Shown here piece by piece: positions 9,321 through 17,694 of a stretch of 64,000 nucleotides of DNA. The notes beneath the pieces were generated by a model. That model searched no databases. It was not told where the DNA came from and saw only the letters and a list, made by a program, of their open reading frames with translations. The position numbers and the translations under genes are program-made. Numbering within the stretch: position 1 is the stretch's first letter; every line of letters begins with the position of its first letter. The stretch spans positions 124,001 to 188,000 of the forward strand of contig NZ_SLVB01000005.1 in NCBI RefSeq assembly GCF_004341845.1, read 5' to 3'. This DNA is from Novosphingobium sp. PhB165 (GTDB lineage: Bacteria > Pseudomonadota > Alphaproteobacteria > Sphingomonadales > Sphingomonadaceae).

Positions 9321-10115
9321 ATGGCCGAGGACAAGAACAAGAAACTCGGTCGCAAGGATTACGAAAACCTGCTTGAGCCCATGCTTGAGGAACTGGTCGG
9401 CATGGCCCGCTGGGCCTCGACCACCGGTGTGCGCCTCGTCGTCCTGTTCGAGGGGCGCGACACCGCAGGGAAGGGCGGGGCGATCAAGGCGGTCTCCGGC
9501 CAGCTCAACCCCCGCCAGTGCCGCACCGTCGCCCTGGGCGCCCCCAGTGAGCGGGAGCGCGGCCAGTGGTATTTCCAGCGCTATATCGAACATCTCCCCG
9601 CGCGCGGGGAGATCGTGCTGTTCGACCGCAGTTGGTACAACCGCGCGGGCGTGGAGAAGGTCATGGGCTTCGCCACCTCCAGCGAGGTGAAGCGGTTCCT
9701 CCAGCAAGTGCCGGTGTTCGAGCGCATGCTGGTGGACGACGGCATCCTGCTGTTCAAGTACTGGCTCTCCTGCGATCAGGACAAGCAGGAAGAGCGGCTG
9801 CACGAACGCCTGATCGATCCGCTCAAGCGCTGGAAGCTCTCGCCGATCGATGTTGCCGCGCGTGAGCGGTACGAGGATTACACCAAGGCGCGCGAAACCA
9901 TGCTGGACGCCACCCACAAGAAGCATGCGCCGTGGACAGTGGTGGACTTCAACGACCAGCGCCTTGGCCGTCTGACACTGGTGCGTGACCTGCTGGACCG
10001 CCTGCCCGATACCAAGGTCGATCCGATGACGATCCAGATGGACAAGCTGGGGCACGAGCCTTTCACAGAGAAGTTCGGCGTGCTCAAGCCCATCAAGCCG
10101 TTCGACATCGACTGA
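9321..10115 (+). CDS. ppk2: polyphosphate kinase 2 family protein
   Basis: The 264-residue cytosolic protein shows the PPK2 fold motifs: Walker [12 protein letters not shown] near residue 50, the [17 protein letters not shown] block, and the Walker B/lid region [19 protein letters not shown] near residue 110, followed by [19 protein letters not shown]2 enzymes transfer phosphate between polyphosphate and nucleotides, typically making nucleoside di- or triphosphates. The length fits a single-domain enzyme, but nucleotide preference cannot be read from sequence alone. It follows uppP closely, so both could respond to phosphate or envelope needs. Confidence 0.92.
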   Translation: MAEDKNKKLGRKDYENLLEPMLEELVGMARWASTTGVRLVVLFEGRDTAGKGGAIKAVSGQLNPRQCRTVALGAPSERERGQWYFQRYIEHLPARGEIVLFDRSWYNRAGVEKVMGFATSSEVKRFLQQVPVFERMLVDDGILLFKYWLSCDQDKQEERLHERLIDPLKRWKLSPIDVAARERYEDYTKARETMLDATHKKHAPWTVVDFNDQRLGRLTLVRDLLDRLPDTKVDPMTIQMDKLGHEPFTEKFGVLKPIKPFDID

Positions 10116-10300
10116 CGGCGGAGGGGTCGCGGTTCGGAAAGCCCGCAAAGGGGCATCCGAATCACTCCCGCCCCTTGACTCTGGGGCGTATCTACCGCAA
10201 GGGGCCCAGCCTTGAGGGACGGCCTGGTTGCTGTCCCTGTGCTTTTCAACGACACGCCGGCCTGCCAGGGCGGCTGAAACGAGAGATACAGGAAACCGCC

Positions 10301-10468
10301 ATGGCGAAGCCCGCAACCGTCAAGATCCGTCTTGTCTCGACCGCCGACACCGGCTTCTTCTACGTCACGAAGAAGAACCCGCGCAACACGACCGAGAAGA
10401 TGAACTTCCGCAAGTACGATCCCGTCGTGCGCAAGCACGTCGAGTTCAAGGAAGCCAAGATCAAGTAA
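10301..10468 (+). CDS. rpmG: 50S ribosomal protein L33
   Basis: The 55-residue product [20 protein letters not shown] followed by [20 protein letters not shown] is a textbook L33. It lacks the four zinc-binding Cys residues, so it is the zinc-independent (C-minus) form. ACAGGAAA precedes the ATG at the normal distance; an open frame extending upstream to 10175 is not needed. It lies alone between ppk2 and the LolA-like gene. Confidence 0.97.
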   Translation: MAKPATVKIRLVSTADTGFFYVTKKNPRNTTEKMNFRKYDPVVRKHVEFKEAKIK

Positions 10469-10542
10469 GCAACGGGTTCCGGTCCGAATCGGAACCTAAT
10501 GCTTCAGGTGCGGTTCAAGGCTGTGAACCCAATGGGAGCCTT

Positions 10543-11199
10543 ATGACCCGCACCTTCAAGATCTTTCGCTCTTGCGTTGGCGCGGCCGCTTTGGCCGCGC
10601 TTTCCGTTCCTGCCTTCCTTCCGGCAAGCACTGCGCTGGCGGCATCGCCCGCCGAGCAGGAGCAGCTTGACCAGGCCGTGGCTGCGCTTCGCGCGATCAC
10701 GACGGTCAAGGCCGACTTCGTGCAGACAGACCGCAACGGCCAGTCGGTCCGCGGCCAGCTCACGCTCAAGCGCCCCGGCCGGATCCGCTTCCAGTACGAA
10801 AAGAGCGCCCGCCTGCTCATCGTCGGAGACGGCAAGGCGCTGACCATGGTCGACTATGCGGTCAATCAGGTTCAGCGTTGGCCGATCGGCAACAGCCCAT
10901 TGGGCGCGCTGCTTGACCCGAATCGCGATGTCGCGAAGTTCGGCACGGTCCGCCCGACCGGCAATCCCAATGTCATCTCGGTGGAAGTGCGCGATCGCGG
11001 GCACCCCGAATACGGCATCATCACCCTGATCTTCACGCGCAATTCGGCCGCGCCCGGCGGGCTGGAGCTGAGCTACTGGGTGGCGCTCGATTCGCAGAAT
11101 CAGCGCACCACGATCGCGCTTTCCAACCACCGCTACGGTGTTCCGGTGACGGACAACGATTTCCGCTGGACCGACCCGCGCCCCGCCTCGCGGCGCTGA
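10543..11199 (+). CDS. LolA-like outer-membrane lipoprotein carrier family protein
   Basis: This 218-residue protein has a signal peptide ending near residue 33 (STALAASP), then the LolA/LolB-type pattern: TTVKADFVQTDRNGQSVRGQ and LTLKRPGRIRFQYEKSARLL then IVGDGKALTMVDYAVNQVQ. This repeats the family's 'F.Q....G....G.l.l.rPg..rw.y' layout. It should act in the periplasm, carrying lipoproteins or lipids to the outer membrane. The ATG at 10543 is preceded by GGGAG. Whether it is the main LolA of the cell or a paralogue cannot be told. Confidence 0.85.
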   Translation: MTRTFKIFRSCVGAAALAALSVPAFLPASTALAASPAEQEQLDQAVAALRAITTVKADFVQTDRNGQSVRGQLTLKRPGRIRFQYEKSARLLIVGDGKALTMVDYAVNQVQRWPIGNSPLGALLDPNRDVAKFGTVRPTGNPNVISVEVRDRGHPEYGIITLIFTRNSAAPGGLELSYWVALDSQNQRTTIALSNHRYGVPVTDNDFRWTDPRPASRR

Positions 11200-11406
11200 G
11201 GAACTCGTCGATAGGGGGAAACGCTTGGTCGGGATTTGCCCCCTCAGAGCGACAAAGTGCGACAGAATCCTTCAGTTCGTTCACTTGGCAGCAAGCCAAG
11301 AGTACCTACATAGGAATGGTCAGAACGGTTCGAGGCGGGTTTCCCCCCTGTTGCCCACGCCTCCTGAGTGAGCCGCTCTGATATTAGCGTGACGAACGCT
11401 TACAGG

Positions 11407-11446
11407 AACCCTCGGTCCTCTGCCCCCGGACCGAGGGTTTTTGTTT
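11407..11446 (+). terminator. rho-independent terminator
   Basis: A 12-base stem (AACCCTCGGTCC with GGACCGAGGGTT, loop of nine bases) is followed directly by TTTTTGTTT. It is over 200 bases past the LolA-like stop codon. Nothing gene-like was recognised between 11200 and 11406, so the terminated transcript could be that of the LolA-like gene with a long 3' end or a small RNA. Confidence 0.7.
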
Positions 11447-11588
11447 GTGTGGCTGTGGTTCGGCCCATGCCGGGCTGCGAACGGCACTGTTCTGCGCTTC
11501 CGGTGCTCACGGCCATCAAGGCCGCTCCGCTCCGGTTCTCGAACAGCACCATTCTCGCTCCGGCCTGAACCAAACCACAGCCACACAA
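11445..11588. repeat. 144-base imperfect palindrome with perfect 16-base ends
   Basis: The ends TTGTGTGGCTGTGGTT (11445-11460) and AACCACAGCCACACAA (11573-11588) are perfect inverted repeats. Inside, the two halves stay roughly two-thirds complementary, with many C/T differences that would still allow G-U pairs in RNA (for example GAACGGCACTGTTC opposite GAATGGTGCTGTTC). It is not coding. It begins in the T-run of a terminator and could fold as one long hairpin. With the terminator and the single family C arm it fills the gap between the LolA-like gene and xth. Confidence 0.7.
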
Positions 11589-11637
11589 GCGCTGCGTCAT
11601 TTCGCGAATCTGCCAGCGATCGATCGAACCAAAACAC

Positions 11638-11670
11638 CGTCGCCCCCGCGAAGGCGGGGGCCCCGCTTCC
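11638..11670. repeat. palindromic repeat, family C, single arm
   Basis: The unit CGTCGCCCCCGCGAAGGCGG followed by GGGCCCCGCTTCC is the left arm of family C, seen as full pairs at 13682-13776, 17541-17630 and 23724-23814. Here no right arm is found before xth. Confidence 0.75.
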
Positions 11671-11745
11671 TTTTTTCTTCCCCGACCGCCCATGCGTCAT
11701 GCGCACCTCTGGCAATTCGCGGGTGGCATCCCTAAAGCCAAGCCC

Positions 11746-12534
11746 ATGAAAATTGCCACCTGGAACATCAACTCGGTCCGCCTGCGTCTCGATCAGGTAG
11801 AGCGTTTCCTTACCGAGCAGGCCCCCGACGTCCTCTGCCTTCAGGAGATCAAGGTCGCCGAGCATCTCTTCCCGCACGAGATGTTCGAACGTTTGGGCTA
11901 CACCCACCGCGCGATCCATGGGCAGAAGGGCTATCACGGCGTCGCCACCGTCTCGAAAGTGCCCTTCACCGAATTCAGCCGCCACGACTGGCAGGACAAT
12001 GGCGAGGCCCGCCACGTCGGCGTCGAGCTTCAGGGAGCAGGGCAGGGCCTGATCCTCGAAAACGTCTATATCCCCGCCGGCGGCGACATTGCCGATCGCA
12101 CGGTCAATCCCAAGTTCGGCCAGAAGCTGGACTTCCTGGAGCGCATGACGCGCTGGGCGGACAAGATTGACCGGCCCACGCTGATCGTCGGCGACTTCAA
12201 CATCGCCCCGCTGGCATCGGACGTCTACGACCACAAGGCATTGCTCAAGGTCGTCAGCCACACGCCGATCGAGGTCGAGACGCTCACCCGCTTTCAGGAT
12301 GCGCACGGCTGGGTCGATCTCGGCCGCCAGTTCATCCCCGCGCCGGAGCGTAATTACTCCTGGTGGTCCTACCGCAGCTACTGGCGCCAGAAGGACCAGG
12401 GCCGCCGTCTGGACCACATGTGGGCCTCCCCCGACCTTGCCAAGCAGGCGCGCGCTCACAGCTTCGTCGAGGAAACCCGCCGCTGGGAGCAGCCGAGCGA
12501 CCACGTGCCGCTGATTACCGAGTTCGAACTCTGA
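11746..12534 (+). CDS. xth: exodeoxyribonuclease III
   Basis: The 262-residue protein is a full-length ExoIII/AP-endonuclease: MKIATWNINSVRLRL at the N-terminus, VLCLQEIKV with the metal-binding Glu, VYIPAGGD, LIVGDFNIAP with the catalytic Asp/Asn, and C-terminal RRLDHMWASPDLA and PSDHVPLITEFEL with the catalytic His. It repairs abasic sites and removes 3' blocking groups. The ATG at 11746 gives the canonical N-terminus. Its stop is 23 bases before the proposed ribA start, suggesting an operon. Confidence 0.96.
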   Translation: MKIATWNINSVRLRLDQVERFLTEQAPDVLCLQEIKVAEHLFPHEMFERLGYTHRAIHGQKGYHGVATVSKVPFTEFSRHDWQDNGEARHVGVELQGAGQGLILENVYIPAGGDIADRTVNPKFGQKLDFLERMTRWADKIDRPTLIVGDFNIAPLASDVYDHKALLKVVSHTPIEVETLTRFQDAHGWVDLGRQFIPAPERNYSWWSYRSYWRQKDQGRRLDHMWASPDLAKQARAHSFVEETRRWEQPSDHVPLITEFEL

Positions 12535-12557
12535 GCGAGCAGGGCTCTTCCCGCCAC

Positions 12558-13592
12558 GTGGCGCTGGCGCTCGATGCGCTGCGCCATGGCTGGCCGATCC
12601 GGGTGGGCGACCATTCCGTGCTGCTGCCTGCCGAAACCGGCTTCGCGCCCGGCGTGACCGCGCCGCGCATGCTGATCTCGGCGGCGCGGGCGGTGACGCT
12701 GAAGCTGGCCAACCAGCGGGAGGCGGCCGTGCCCGAGGCGCCGGTACTGATCCGCGCGGCAGAGCCGTTCGATCTGGCCGCAGCACGCGCCATTGCCGAT
12801 CCTGCGCTCGATCTGGTCCATCCCATGAAAGGCCCGTTCGCGGCCGAACATATCGACGATGGCGAAGCGGCGCGTACGGCGATGGAACTGGCACGGCTCG
12901 CCGGGATCCTGCCTGCCTTCCTTGTCGCGCCGGAGCCGGTGGGCGAGGCGCAGCCCGTCTCACCCGCGGATCTTGCGGCGTGGAAAGACACCGGCAACCT
13001 CGTGATCGCCTCGCGCGCGCACTTGCCCGTGGCGGCCGCCGAGGATGCCGAGATCGTCGCCTTCCGCGCGCTCGACGACTTGCGCGAGCATGTCGCATTG
13101 GTGATCGGCACGCAGGACGGCGACCGTGCGCCTCTGGTGCGGCTCCATTCCGAATGCCTGACCGGCGACATCCTCGGCAGCCTCAAGTGCGACTGCGGCC
13201 CGCAGCTGGACGCGGCGCTGCGGGCAATGGCGGACGAGGCGGCGAACGGCGGCTGGGGCGTATTGCTCTATCTGCGGCAGGAAGGGCGCGGCATCGGCCT
13301 CGTCAACAAGCTGCGCGCCTATCAGTTGCAGGATCAGGGCTTCGACACGGTCGATGCCAATAACCGCCTGGGCCTGCCGACAGAGGCGCGCGACTTCCCG
13401 GTGGCGGCGCGGATGCTGGACCTGCTGGGCGTTCACGCGATCCGGCTGATGACCAACAACCCGGCCAAAGTCGCCGCGCTGGAAGGTGTGGGCGTGACGG
13501 TGAGCGAGCGCGTGCCGCACAAGCTGCCGCCCAACCCGCACAACGCTCGCTATCTGGATACCAAGCGGGACCGTACGGGGCACATTCTCTAG
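12558..13592 (+). CDS. ribA: GTP cyclohydrolase II
   Basis: The C-terminal half of this 344-residue protein is a complete GTP cyclohydrolase II: PLVRLHSECLTGDILGSLKC followed by DCG, which holds the three zinc Cys residues, LRQEGRGIGLVNKLRAYQLQ, and the closing MTNNPAKVAALEGVGV. It catalyses the first step of riboflavin synthesis. The N-terminal 150 residues look like a diverged domain without the acidic active-site loop of RibB, as in other long RibA proteins. The start is uncertain: GTG at 12558 is the first usable in-frame codon after xth; no in-frame ATG lies near it. Confidence 0.9.
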   Translation: MALALDALRHGWPIRVGDHSVLLPAETGFAPGVTAPRMLISAARAVTLKLANQREAAVPEAPVLIRAAEPFDLAAARAIADPALDLVHPMKGPFAAEHIDDGEAARTAMELARLAGILPAFLVAPEPVGEAQPVSPADLAAWKDTGNLVIASRAHLPVAAAEDAEIVAFRALDDLREHVALVIGTQDGDRAPLVRLHSECLTGDILGSLKCDCGPQLDAALRAMADEAANGGWGVLLYLRQEGRGIGLVNKLRAYQLQDQGFDTVDANNRLGLPTEARDFPVAARMLDLLGVHAIRLMTNNPAKVAALEGVGVTVSERVPHKLPPNPHNARYLDTKRDRTGHIL

Positions 13593-13681
13593 CGATCACG
13601 CGGATTTGCGGGCTGGGGGCTTAGCGATAGAGCCATCGCCATCCGGATCGGTGGTCACAACCCGCCGTAACAAACGAAAAC

Positions 13682-13776
13682 CCCGTCGCCCCCGCGCAGG
13701 CGGGGGCCCCGCTTCCTTGAGGCCTCAGTGGCGGACGCAAAGAAAAGCGGGATCCCCGCCTTTGCGGGGATGACGG
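13682..13776. repeat. palindromic repeat pair, family C
   Basis: The left arm CCCGTCGCCCCCGCGCAGGC, continuing GGGGGCCCCGCTTCCTT, and the right arm AAGCGGGATCCCCGCCTTTG, continuing CGGGGATGACGG, are inverted copies separated by about 25 bases. It lies in the short gap between the convergent ribA and map genes, where it could also serve as a transcript-end hairpin. Confidence 0.78.
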
Positions 13777-13836
13777 ATTTGGGGGAATGAGGGTTCTCGG
13801 TCGCTGTCGGAATGACGGTGGCGCCACGCCTGCCGC

Positions 13837-14625
13837 TCAGGCGACTGCCTTCAACTTACCCACCATGTCCCGTTCCTCCGGACGCAGCGTCAGCACCGAA
13901 ACGCCCGATGCCGTAACCGCCACGGTGTGCTCGAACTGCGCGGAAAGCGAGCCGTCCTGCGTCACCACAGTCCAGCCGTCGGCCTCGGTTCTCACGCTCC
14001 GCCGACCGCGATTGAGCATCGGCTCGATGGTGAAAACCATCCCTTCGCGCAAGGTGAGCCCGGTCCCCGGCTTTCCGAAGTGCAGGATCTGCGGATCCTC
14101 ATGCATCTCCCGGCCAATGCCGTGCCCGCAATATTCGCGCACTACCGAGTAGCCATGGCGCTTGGCATGGCGCTCGATGGCCCAGCCAATATCCCCCAGC
14201 CGCGCGCCCGGGCGAACGGTGCGGATGCCCGCCCACATGGCTTCGTACGTAGTCTGAACCAGCTTCCGGGCGGCCGGATGCACGTCCCCAACAAGGTAGG
14301 TCTTGCTGGAGTCCGCAATGTAGTCGTTCTTTTCGAGCGTGATGTCGAAATTGACGATGTCGCCGTCCCGCAGAACGTCCGATTGCGAGGGAACGCCGTG
14401 GCAGACCACGTGGTTCACCGAGGAATTGAGCACGAAGCCGTAGCCGTACTGGCCCTTGCTCGCGGGACGGGCCTTCAGGTCGTCGACGATGAATCGCTCG
14501 ACCATTTCGTCGATCTGAAGGGTGGACTTGCCGATCAGCGAGGTCCGGTCCAGCAGTCCGAAAACCGATGCCAGAAGCTGGCCGGCTTCCGCCATGAGCG
14601 CCAGTTCCCAAGGGGCCTTCGTCAT
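13837..14625 (-). CDS. map: type I methionine aminopeptidase
   Basis: This 262-residue enzyme keeps all five metal ligands: the two Asp in NFDITLEKNDYIADSSKTYL, the His in EYCGHGIGREMHEDP, the Glu in GMVFTIEPML, and the Glu in AQFEHTVAV. The substrate-site His is present in VVCHGVPS. It removes the initiator Met from new proteins. Its start overlaps the stop of the upstream ParD-like gene by four bases (ATGA), so the two are translationally coupled. That pairing and the separate, operator-like promoter suggest a regulated or accessory Map rather than the only housekeeping copy; this is inference. Confidence 0.95.
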   Translation of the reverse strand: MTKAPWELALMAEAGQLLASVFGLLDRTSLIGKSTLQIDEMVERFIVDDLKARPASKGQYGYGFVLNSSVNHVVCHGVPSQSDVLRDGDIVNFDITLEKNDYIADSSKTYLVGDVHPAARKLVQTTYEAMWAGIRTVRPGARLGDIGWAIERHAKRHGYSVVREYCGHGIGREMHEDPQILHFGKPGTGLTLREGMVFTIEPMLNRGRRSVRTEADGWTVVTQDGSLSAQFEHTVAVTASGVSVLTLRPEERDMVGKLKAVA

Positions 14626-14834
14626 GCGTCGATCAAGCCCGGCGGCGGGGCGGCCACTCCGGCCGCATTGAGTTCACGCTCCATGATTTCCGAGAAACTC
14701 AGCGTCGGATTGGTCTCGCACAGCATGCCGACCTTGATCCAATAGGCAGCCTGCGCGTTGATCGAGCGGCACGATATCTTGCTTGTCCGGCGCAGCTGAT
14801 CATGCAGATCGTCATCTATGTTTACGATGCCCAT
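14622..14834 (-). CDS. ParD-like ribbon-helix-helix antitoxin-family protein
   Basis: This 70-residue protein opens MGIVNIDDDLHDQLRRTSKI, continuing SCRSINAQAAYWIKVGMLCE. That is a beta strand followed by two helices typical of a ribbon-helix-helix protein, closest by eye to the ParD-like family of type II antitoxins. The C-terminus (LSFSEIMERELNAAG) is a short helix and a Pro-rich tail. No RelE/ParE-type toxin is adjacent; the coupled partner is map. GGAGG sits just before the ATG and overlaps a perfect palindrome, consistent with autorepression. A toxin-antitoxin role is not shown. Confidence 0.75.
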   Translation of the reverse strand: MGIVNIDDDLHDQLRRTSKISCRSINAQAAYWIKVGMLCETNPTLSFSEIMERELNAAGVAAPPPGLIDA

Positions 14835-14840
14835 GGGCCT

Positions 14841-14871
14841 CCATATACGATTCGTATATGGAGCGTATATG
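14841..14871 (-). promoter_or_regulatory. probable operator: three CATATACG half-sites upstream of parD-like/map
   Basis: On the minus strand two direct CATATACG copies, three bases apart, are followed after three bases by the inverted copy CGTATATG. The inner pair (14841-14861) is a perfect dyad with ten-base arms around one base. Its proximal edge contains the GGAGG ribosome-binding site, seven bases from the start codon, so a bound dimer would mask translation initiation and probably the promoter. The AT-rich dyad stands out from the GC-rich surroundings. RHH proteins commonly bind such short repeated half-sites. Confidence 0.7.
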
Positions 14872-15055
14872 ATCCGTAGAGTGAATTGCCAAGTGCGGCA
14901 TGGGCAAATGGATCCGCTTGTGCAGGCTGGTGCGCACTTCGTAAAATGGGCGCCGCCGCGATCCGCGCGATGCGGGGGACGCGCAAGCTGCCAGGTTCGT
15001 CAGGCAACCGCAGTTCGGCCGCCCGCCTTGACCCTGGCGAACAAGGGACATCGCC

Positions 15056-15367
15056 ATGTATGTCGTCGTGAACCGCGTGAAGGTCAAAGGCTCGTTCAAG
15101 GACGCCTCAAGCCAGGCGGAGGCGGGCTTGCTGCCGATCCTCCGGCAGAGCCCGGGATTTGTCGGCCGCTACAATATCGATGCCGGGGACGGCGTGGGGG
15201 TGGGGATCACCGTGTTCGAATCCGCCGGGCACTGGGCGGCGGCGGTCCCGGCGATTGCCGACTGGGTGGGGAAGCACATCTATCCGCTCTACGAGAGCGA
15301 ACCCACGATGACGTGCGGGGATCTCATCTACTCCGAAGGCCCGGACCTGTCGGCGTTGCTGCGATAG
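15056..15367 (+). CDS. small antibiotic-biosynthesis-monooxygenase-like (dimeric alpha/beta barrel) protein
   Basis: The 103-residue product starts MYVVVNRVKVKGSFKDASSQ, followed by GLLPILRQSPGFVGRYNID and a strand-rich second half (GVGVGITVFESAGHWAAAV). This is the beta-alpha-beta layout of ABM/EthD-type ferredoxin-like proteins, with a 'PGF' turn that is typical for them. AAGGGA precedes the ATG. No catalytic residue can be named, and its function is unknown. It is divergent from parD-like/map with about 185 bases between. Confidence 0.6.
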   Translation: MYVVVNRVKVKGSFKDASSQAEAGLLPILRQSPGFVGRYNIDAGDGVGVGITVFESAGHWAAAVPAIADWVGKHIYPLYESEPTMTCGDLIYSEGPDLSALLR

Positions 15368-15443
15368 GCGCATCGTTCGGTTGGTGAAAAAGCCGGGGCG
15401 CGGGCGGGTGTGGGGTAGGGAACCCGCGCCCCGACAGCCGTCG

Positions 15444-15728
15444 TCAGGGGACCATGAAGATGATCGTGCCGACAACGGCGGCTGCCGCACCCACGAAGAA
15501 CGCCACTTTGCCGATGTCTCTCGGTTTGAAGCGGTCGTGGTGTTCGGTGCGGTAGGTTCGGAATTGCTCGGCGATCGCGGGATCTCCGGCCAGTAGGCCA
15601 AGGTCGAGCGCGGTGGCCTTGCGGGTGAACAGGTGGTTGAGTTCGGCCAATTCGGCCTCGTCGAGGGCGGGATAGCCCTTCAGCAGCGCCGCGATGCGAT
15701 CGCGGGCGTCGGTTTCTGTAGCGGACAT
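15444..15728 (-). CDS. small C-terminally membrane-anchored protein of unknown function
   Basis: The 94-residue protein has an acidic, helical N-terminal part (RDRIAALLKGYPALDEAELA and later AELNHLF) and one C-terminal hydrophobic segment (VAFFVGAAAAVVGTIIFMV). It looks like a tail-anchored inner-membrane protein with its bulk in the cytosol. It follows another small exported-protein gene on the same strand after 63 bases. No family was recognised. Confidence 0.6.
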   Translation of the reverse strand: MSATETDARDRIAALLKGYPALDEAELAELNHLFTRKATALDLGLLAGDPAIAEQFRTYRTEHHDRFKPRDIGKVAFFVGAAAAVVGTIIFMVP

Positions 15729-15791
15729 GAAATTGGATCCTGAATCAGCATTCGGTGTGGACGCGCGGGAGCGCGCCCGATGGAAAGCGGA

Positions 15792-16151
15792 TCAGGCGAA
15801 GGGCGGTGCAGTGCTGTCGGGCAGGCGGGCCGGGTGCGAGCGCGGCGGCGGTCCGCGCGCTTCGAAGTGCAAGCGCGGGGTGCTGGCGGGCTCTGCGGCA
15901 GCGAGGTGCAGCCGCTCGGTTTCGACAACCACCGGCGGAGGCGGGGGCGGTGTCGGAACCTGCTGCGTGACGGAAGTGTCTCCGCGCCGCTGCGAGGCGA
16001 GCGCGAGTTCCATGGTCGCGGCGCTGAACGCCGAACCGTGGATGCGTTCGAGGGGCGCGCGAATCGGCTCGCCTGCCTGAAGGCCGATCGCGGCCAGCAG
16101 GAGCACCGCCCAGAGGCGGAAGCGCAGGAGAGAGGAAATCGCGGTTCCCAT
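15792..16151 (-). CDS. small exported or membrane-anchored Pro-rich protein of unknown function
   Basis: The 119-residue product begins with a hydrophobic segment (FRLWAVLLLAAIGLQAGEPI) that could be a signal peptide or anchor. A central PTPPPPPPVVVE stretch and a Pro/Arg-rich C-terminus follow. The strong codon bias at third positions and the signal-like start argue that it is real, but no family was recognised. It is upstream of the tail-anchored protein gene and may share its transcript. Confidence 0.5.
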   Translation of the reverse strand: MGTAISSLLRFRLWAVLLLAAIGLQAGEPIRAPLERIHGSAFSAATMELALASQRRGDTSVTQQVPTPPPPPPVVVETERLHLAAAEPASTPRLHFEARGPPPRSHPARLPDSTAPPFA

Positions 16152-16235
16152 AGGCCCGAGCTAGTGCTTCGGCGGGCGCGGCGCAAGTCGGGCGGGTGAA
16201 GCGGCGGGTGCTCGCGCGCGCCCGCCGCCCCGTTT

Positions 16236-17258
16236 TCAGAGCGTCAGCGCTACCCGGCCGTCGATCTTGCCGTGGCGCAGCGCGTCGAGCACATCGTTCA
16301 CGTCCTCCAGCGGTCGCGCGGCGACTCTTGCTTTCACTTTGCCTTGCGAGGCGAAAGCGATGGCCTCGTCCAGATCGCGGCGGGTGCCGACGATCGAGCC
16401 GCGAATGGTGATGCGCTTCAGGACGACGTCGAAGATCGGCGTCGGGAAGTCGCCCGGTGGCAGGCCGATCAGGCTGACAGTGCCGCGTCGACGGGCGCAG
16501 GCGATGGCTTGCGAGAAGGCCGGGGGCGATACGGCCGTCACCAGCACGCCATGCGCGCCGCCGCCGGTCTCGCGCGTGACTTTCGCGATCAGTTCGGGAT
16601 CGGTGGCATCGAAGGCGAGGTCGGCGCCGAGGTCCCGCGCCAGCTTCAGCTTCGATTCGCCGATATCGATGCCGATCACGTGCAGGCCCATGGCCTTGGC
16701 ATATTGCACCGCCACGTGGCCGAGCCCGCCGACGCCGGAGCAGACCACCCACTCGCCGGGCCGCGCCTCGGTTTCCTTGAGGCCCTTGTAGACGGTGACG
16801 CCCGCGCAGAGGATCGGCGCCATCGAGACGAAATCGACATCGGCGGGCAAGCGGCCGACGAAGGGCGCGGCGGCGATCACATATTCGGCATAGCCGCCGT
16901 TCACGGAGTAGCCGGTGTTGGCCTGCTTCTCGCAGAGCGTTTCCCAGCCGGTCTCGCAATATTCGCAGGCGCGGCAGGCGTGGTGCAGCCACGGCACGCC
17001 CACCGCGTCGCCTTCCTTGAGATCGGTGACGCCTTCGCCCAGCGCGACGACATGGCCCACGCCCTCGTGCCCCGGGATCAGCGGCAGCGCCGCCTTGACC
17101 GGCCAGTCACCGTCGATGGCGTGAAGGTCGGTGTGGCACACGCCGCTGGCGACCACTTTGACGAGCACTTCGCCGGGGCCGGGGGTGGGGATGGGCACTT
17201 CCTCGATCGTGAGCGGGGCCTTGTATGCCCGCGCGATCGCTGCGCGCATGGTCTGCAT
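16236..17258 (-). CDS. adhP: zinc-dependent alcohol dehydrogenase (AdhP type)
   Basis: The 340-residue medium-chain dehydrogenase shows the catalytic zinc site (SGVCHTDLHAIDGDWP and GHEGVGHVVALG), the structural zinc cluster (HHACRACEYCETGWETLCEK, with four Cys), and the NAD-binding loop GVGGLGHVAVQYAKAMG. Sequence and length match AdhP-type ethanol or propanol dehydrogenases. It should interconvert primary alcohols and aldehydes with NAD. It stands alone with a 436-base upstream gap. Confidence 0.95.
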   Translation of the reverse strand: MQTMRAAIARAYKAPLTIEEVPIPTPGPGEVLVKVVASGVCHTDLHAIDGDWPVKAALPLIPGHEGVGHVVALGEGVTDLKEGDAVGVPWLHHACRACEYCETGWETLCEKQANTGYSVNGGYAEYVIAAAPFVGRLPADVDFVSMAPILCAGVTVYKGLKETEARPGEWVVCSGVGGLGHVAVQYAKAMGLHVIGIDIGESKLKLARDLGADLAFDATDPELIAKVTRETGGGAHGVLVTAVSPPAFSQAIACARRRGTVSLIGLPPGDFPTPIFDVVLKRITIRGSIVGTRRDLDEAIAFASQGKVKARVAARPLEDVNDVLDALRHGKIDGRVALTL

Positions 17259-17694
17259 CGGATCTGCTCCTTGCTTTCGCGCCGCGAGGGGGGATTCGCG
17301 GGCTTCGGAAAACGCCGGGCAGCTTCGTCTTGGAAAGGCTGCGAAAATCAGGCCCGGGCAGGCTGCGACCCATTCGCTAACATTCTTAGGTCAAGGGACA
17401 GGCAAGGCAACAGCAATGGGCGAGGCGCCGCATGGCGGGCGGTCCGGAGTGTTTCAACCTTGCGACAGATGACCCGGGGGATGCCGATAAATTCGGGTTC
17501 CGTTATTGGGAAGACCTATTTTCCGCCCTGAAATCCAGCCCGTCGTCCCCGCGAAGGCGGGGATCCCGCTTCTTTAGCGTGGTCCGAGACGTCGCAAGGA
17601 AGCGGGGCCCCCGCCTTCGCGGGGGCGACGAAGCGATGAAGCCGGCGTTTACGGTTCGGGCACTGCCATGCACGCGCCTTGGTCGGACGGGGCG
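17259..17694. other. intergenic stretch holding a family C repeat pair
   Basis: No gene was recognised between adhP and the beta-helix protein gene apart from the palindromic repeat at 17541-17630. The 140 bases next to adhP probably hold its promoter, but no convincing -35/-10 pair was picked out. Confidence 0.5.
17541..17630. repeat. palindromic repeat pair, family C
   Basis: The left arm CGTCGTCCCCGCGAAGGCGG, continuing GGATCCCGCTTCTTT, and the right arm AAGGAAGCGGGGCCCCCGCC, continuing TTCGCGGGGGCGACG, form a long inverted repeat around about 20 bases. Confidence 0.78.

Noticed and set aside
14812..15099. A 95-codon minus-strand frame overlapping the ParD-like gene start
   Set aside because: It runs through the palindromic operator in another frame and has no protein-like features.
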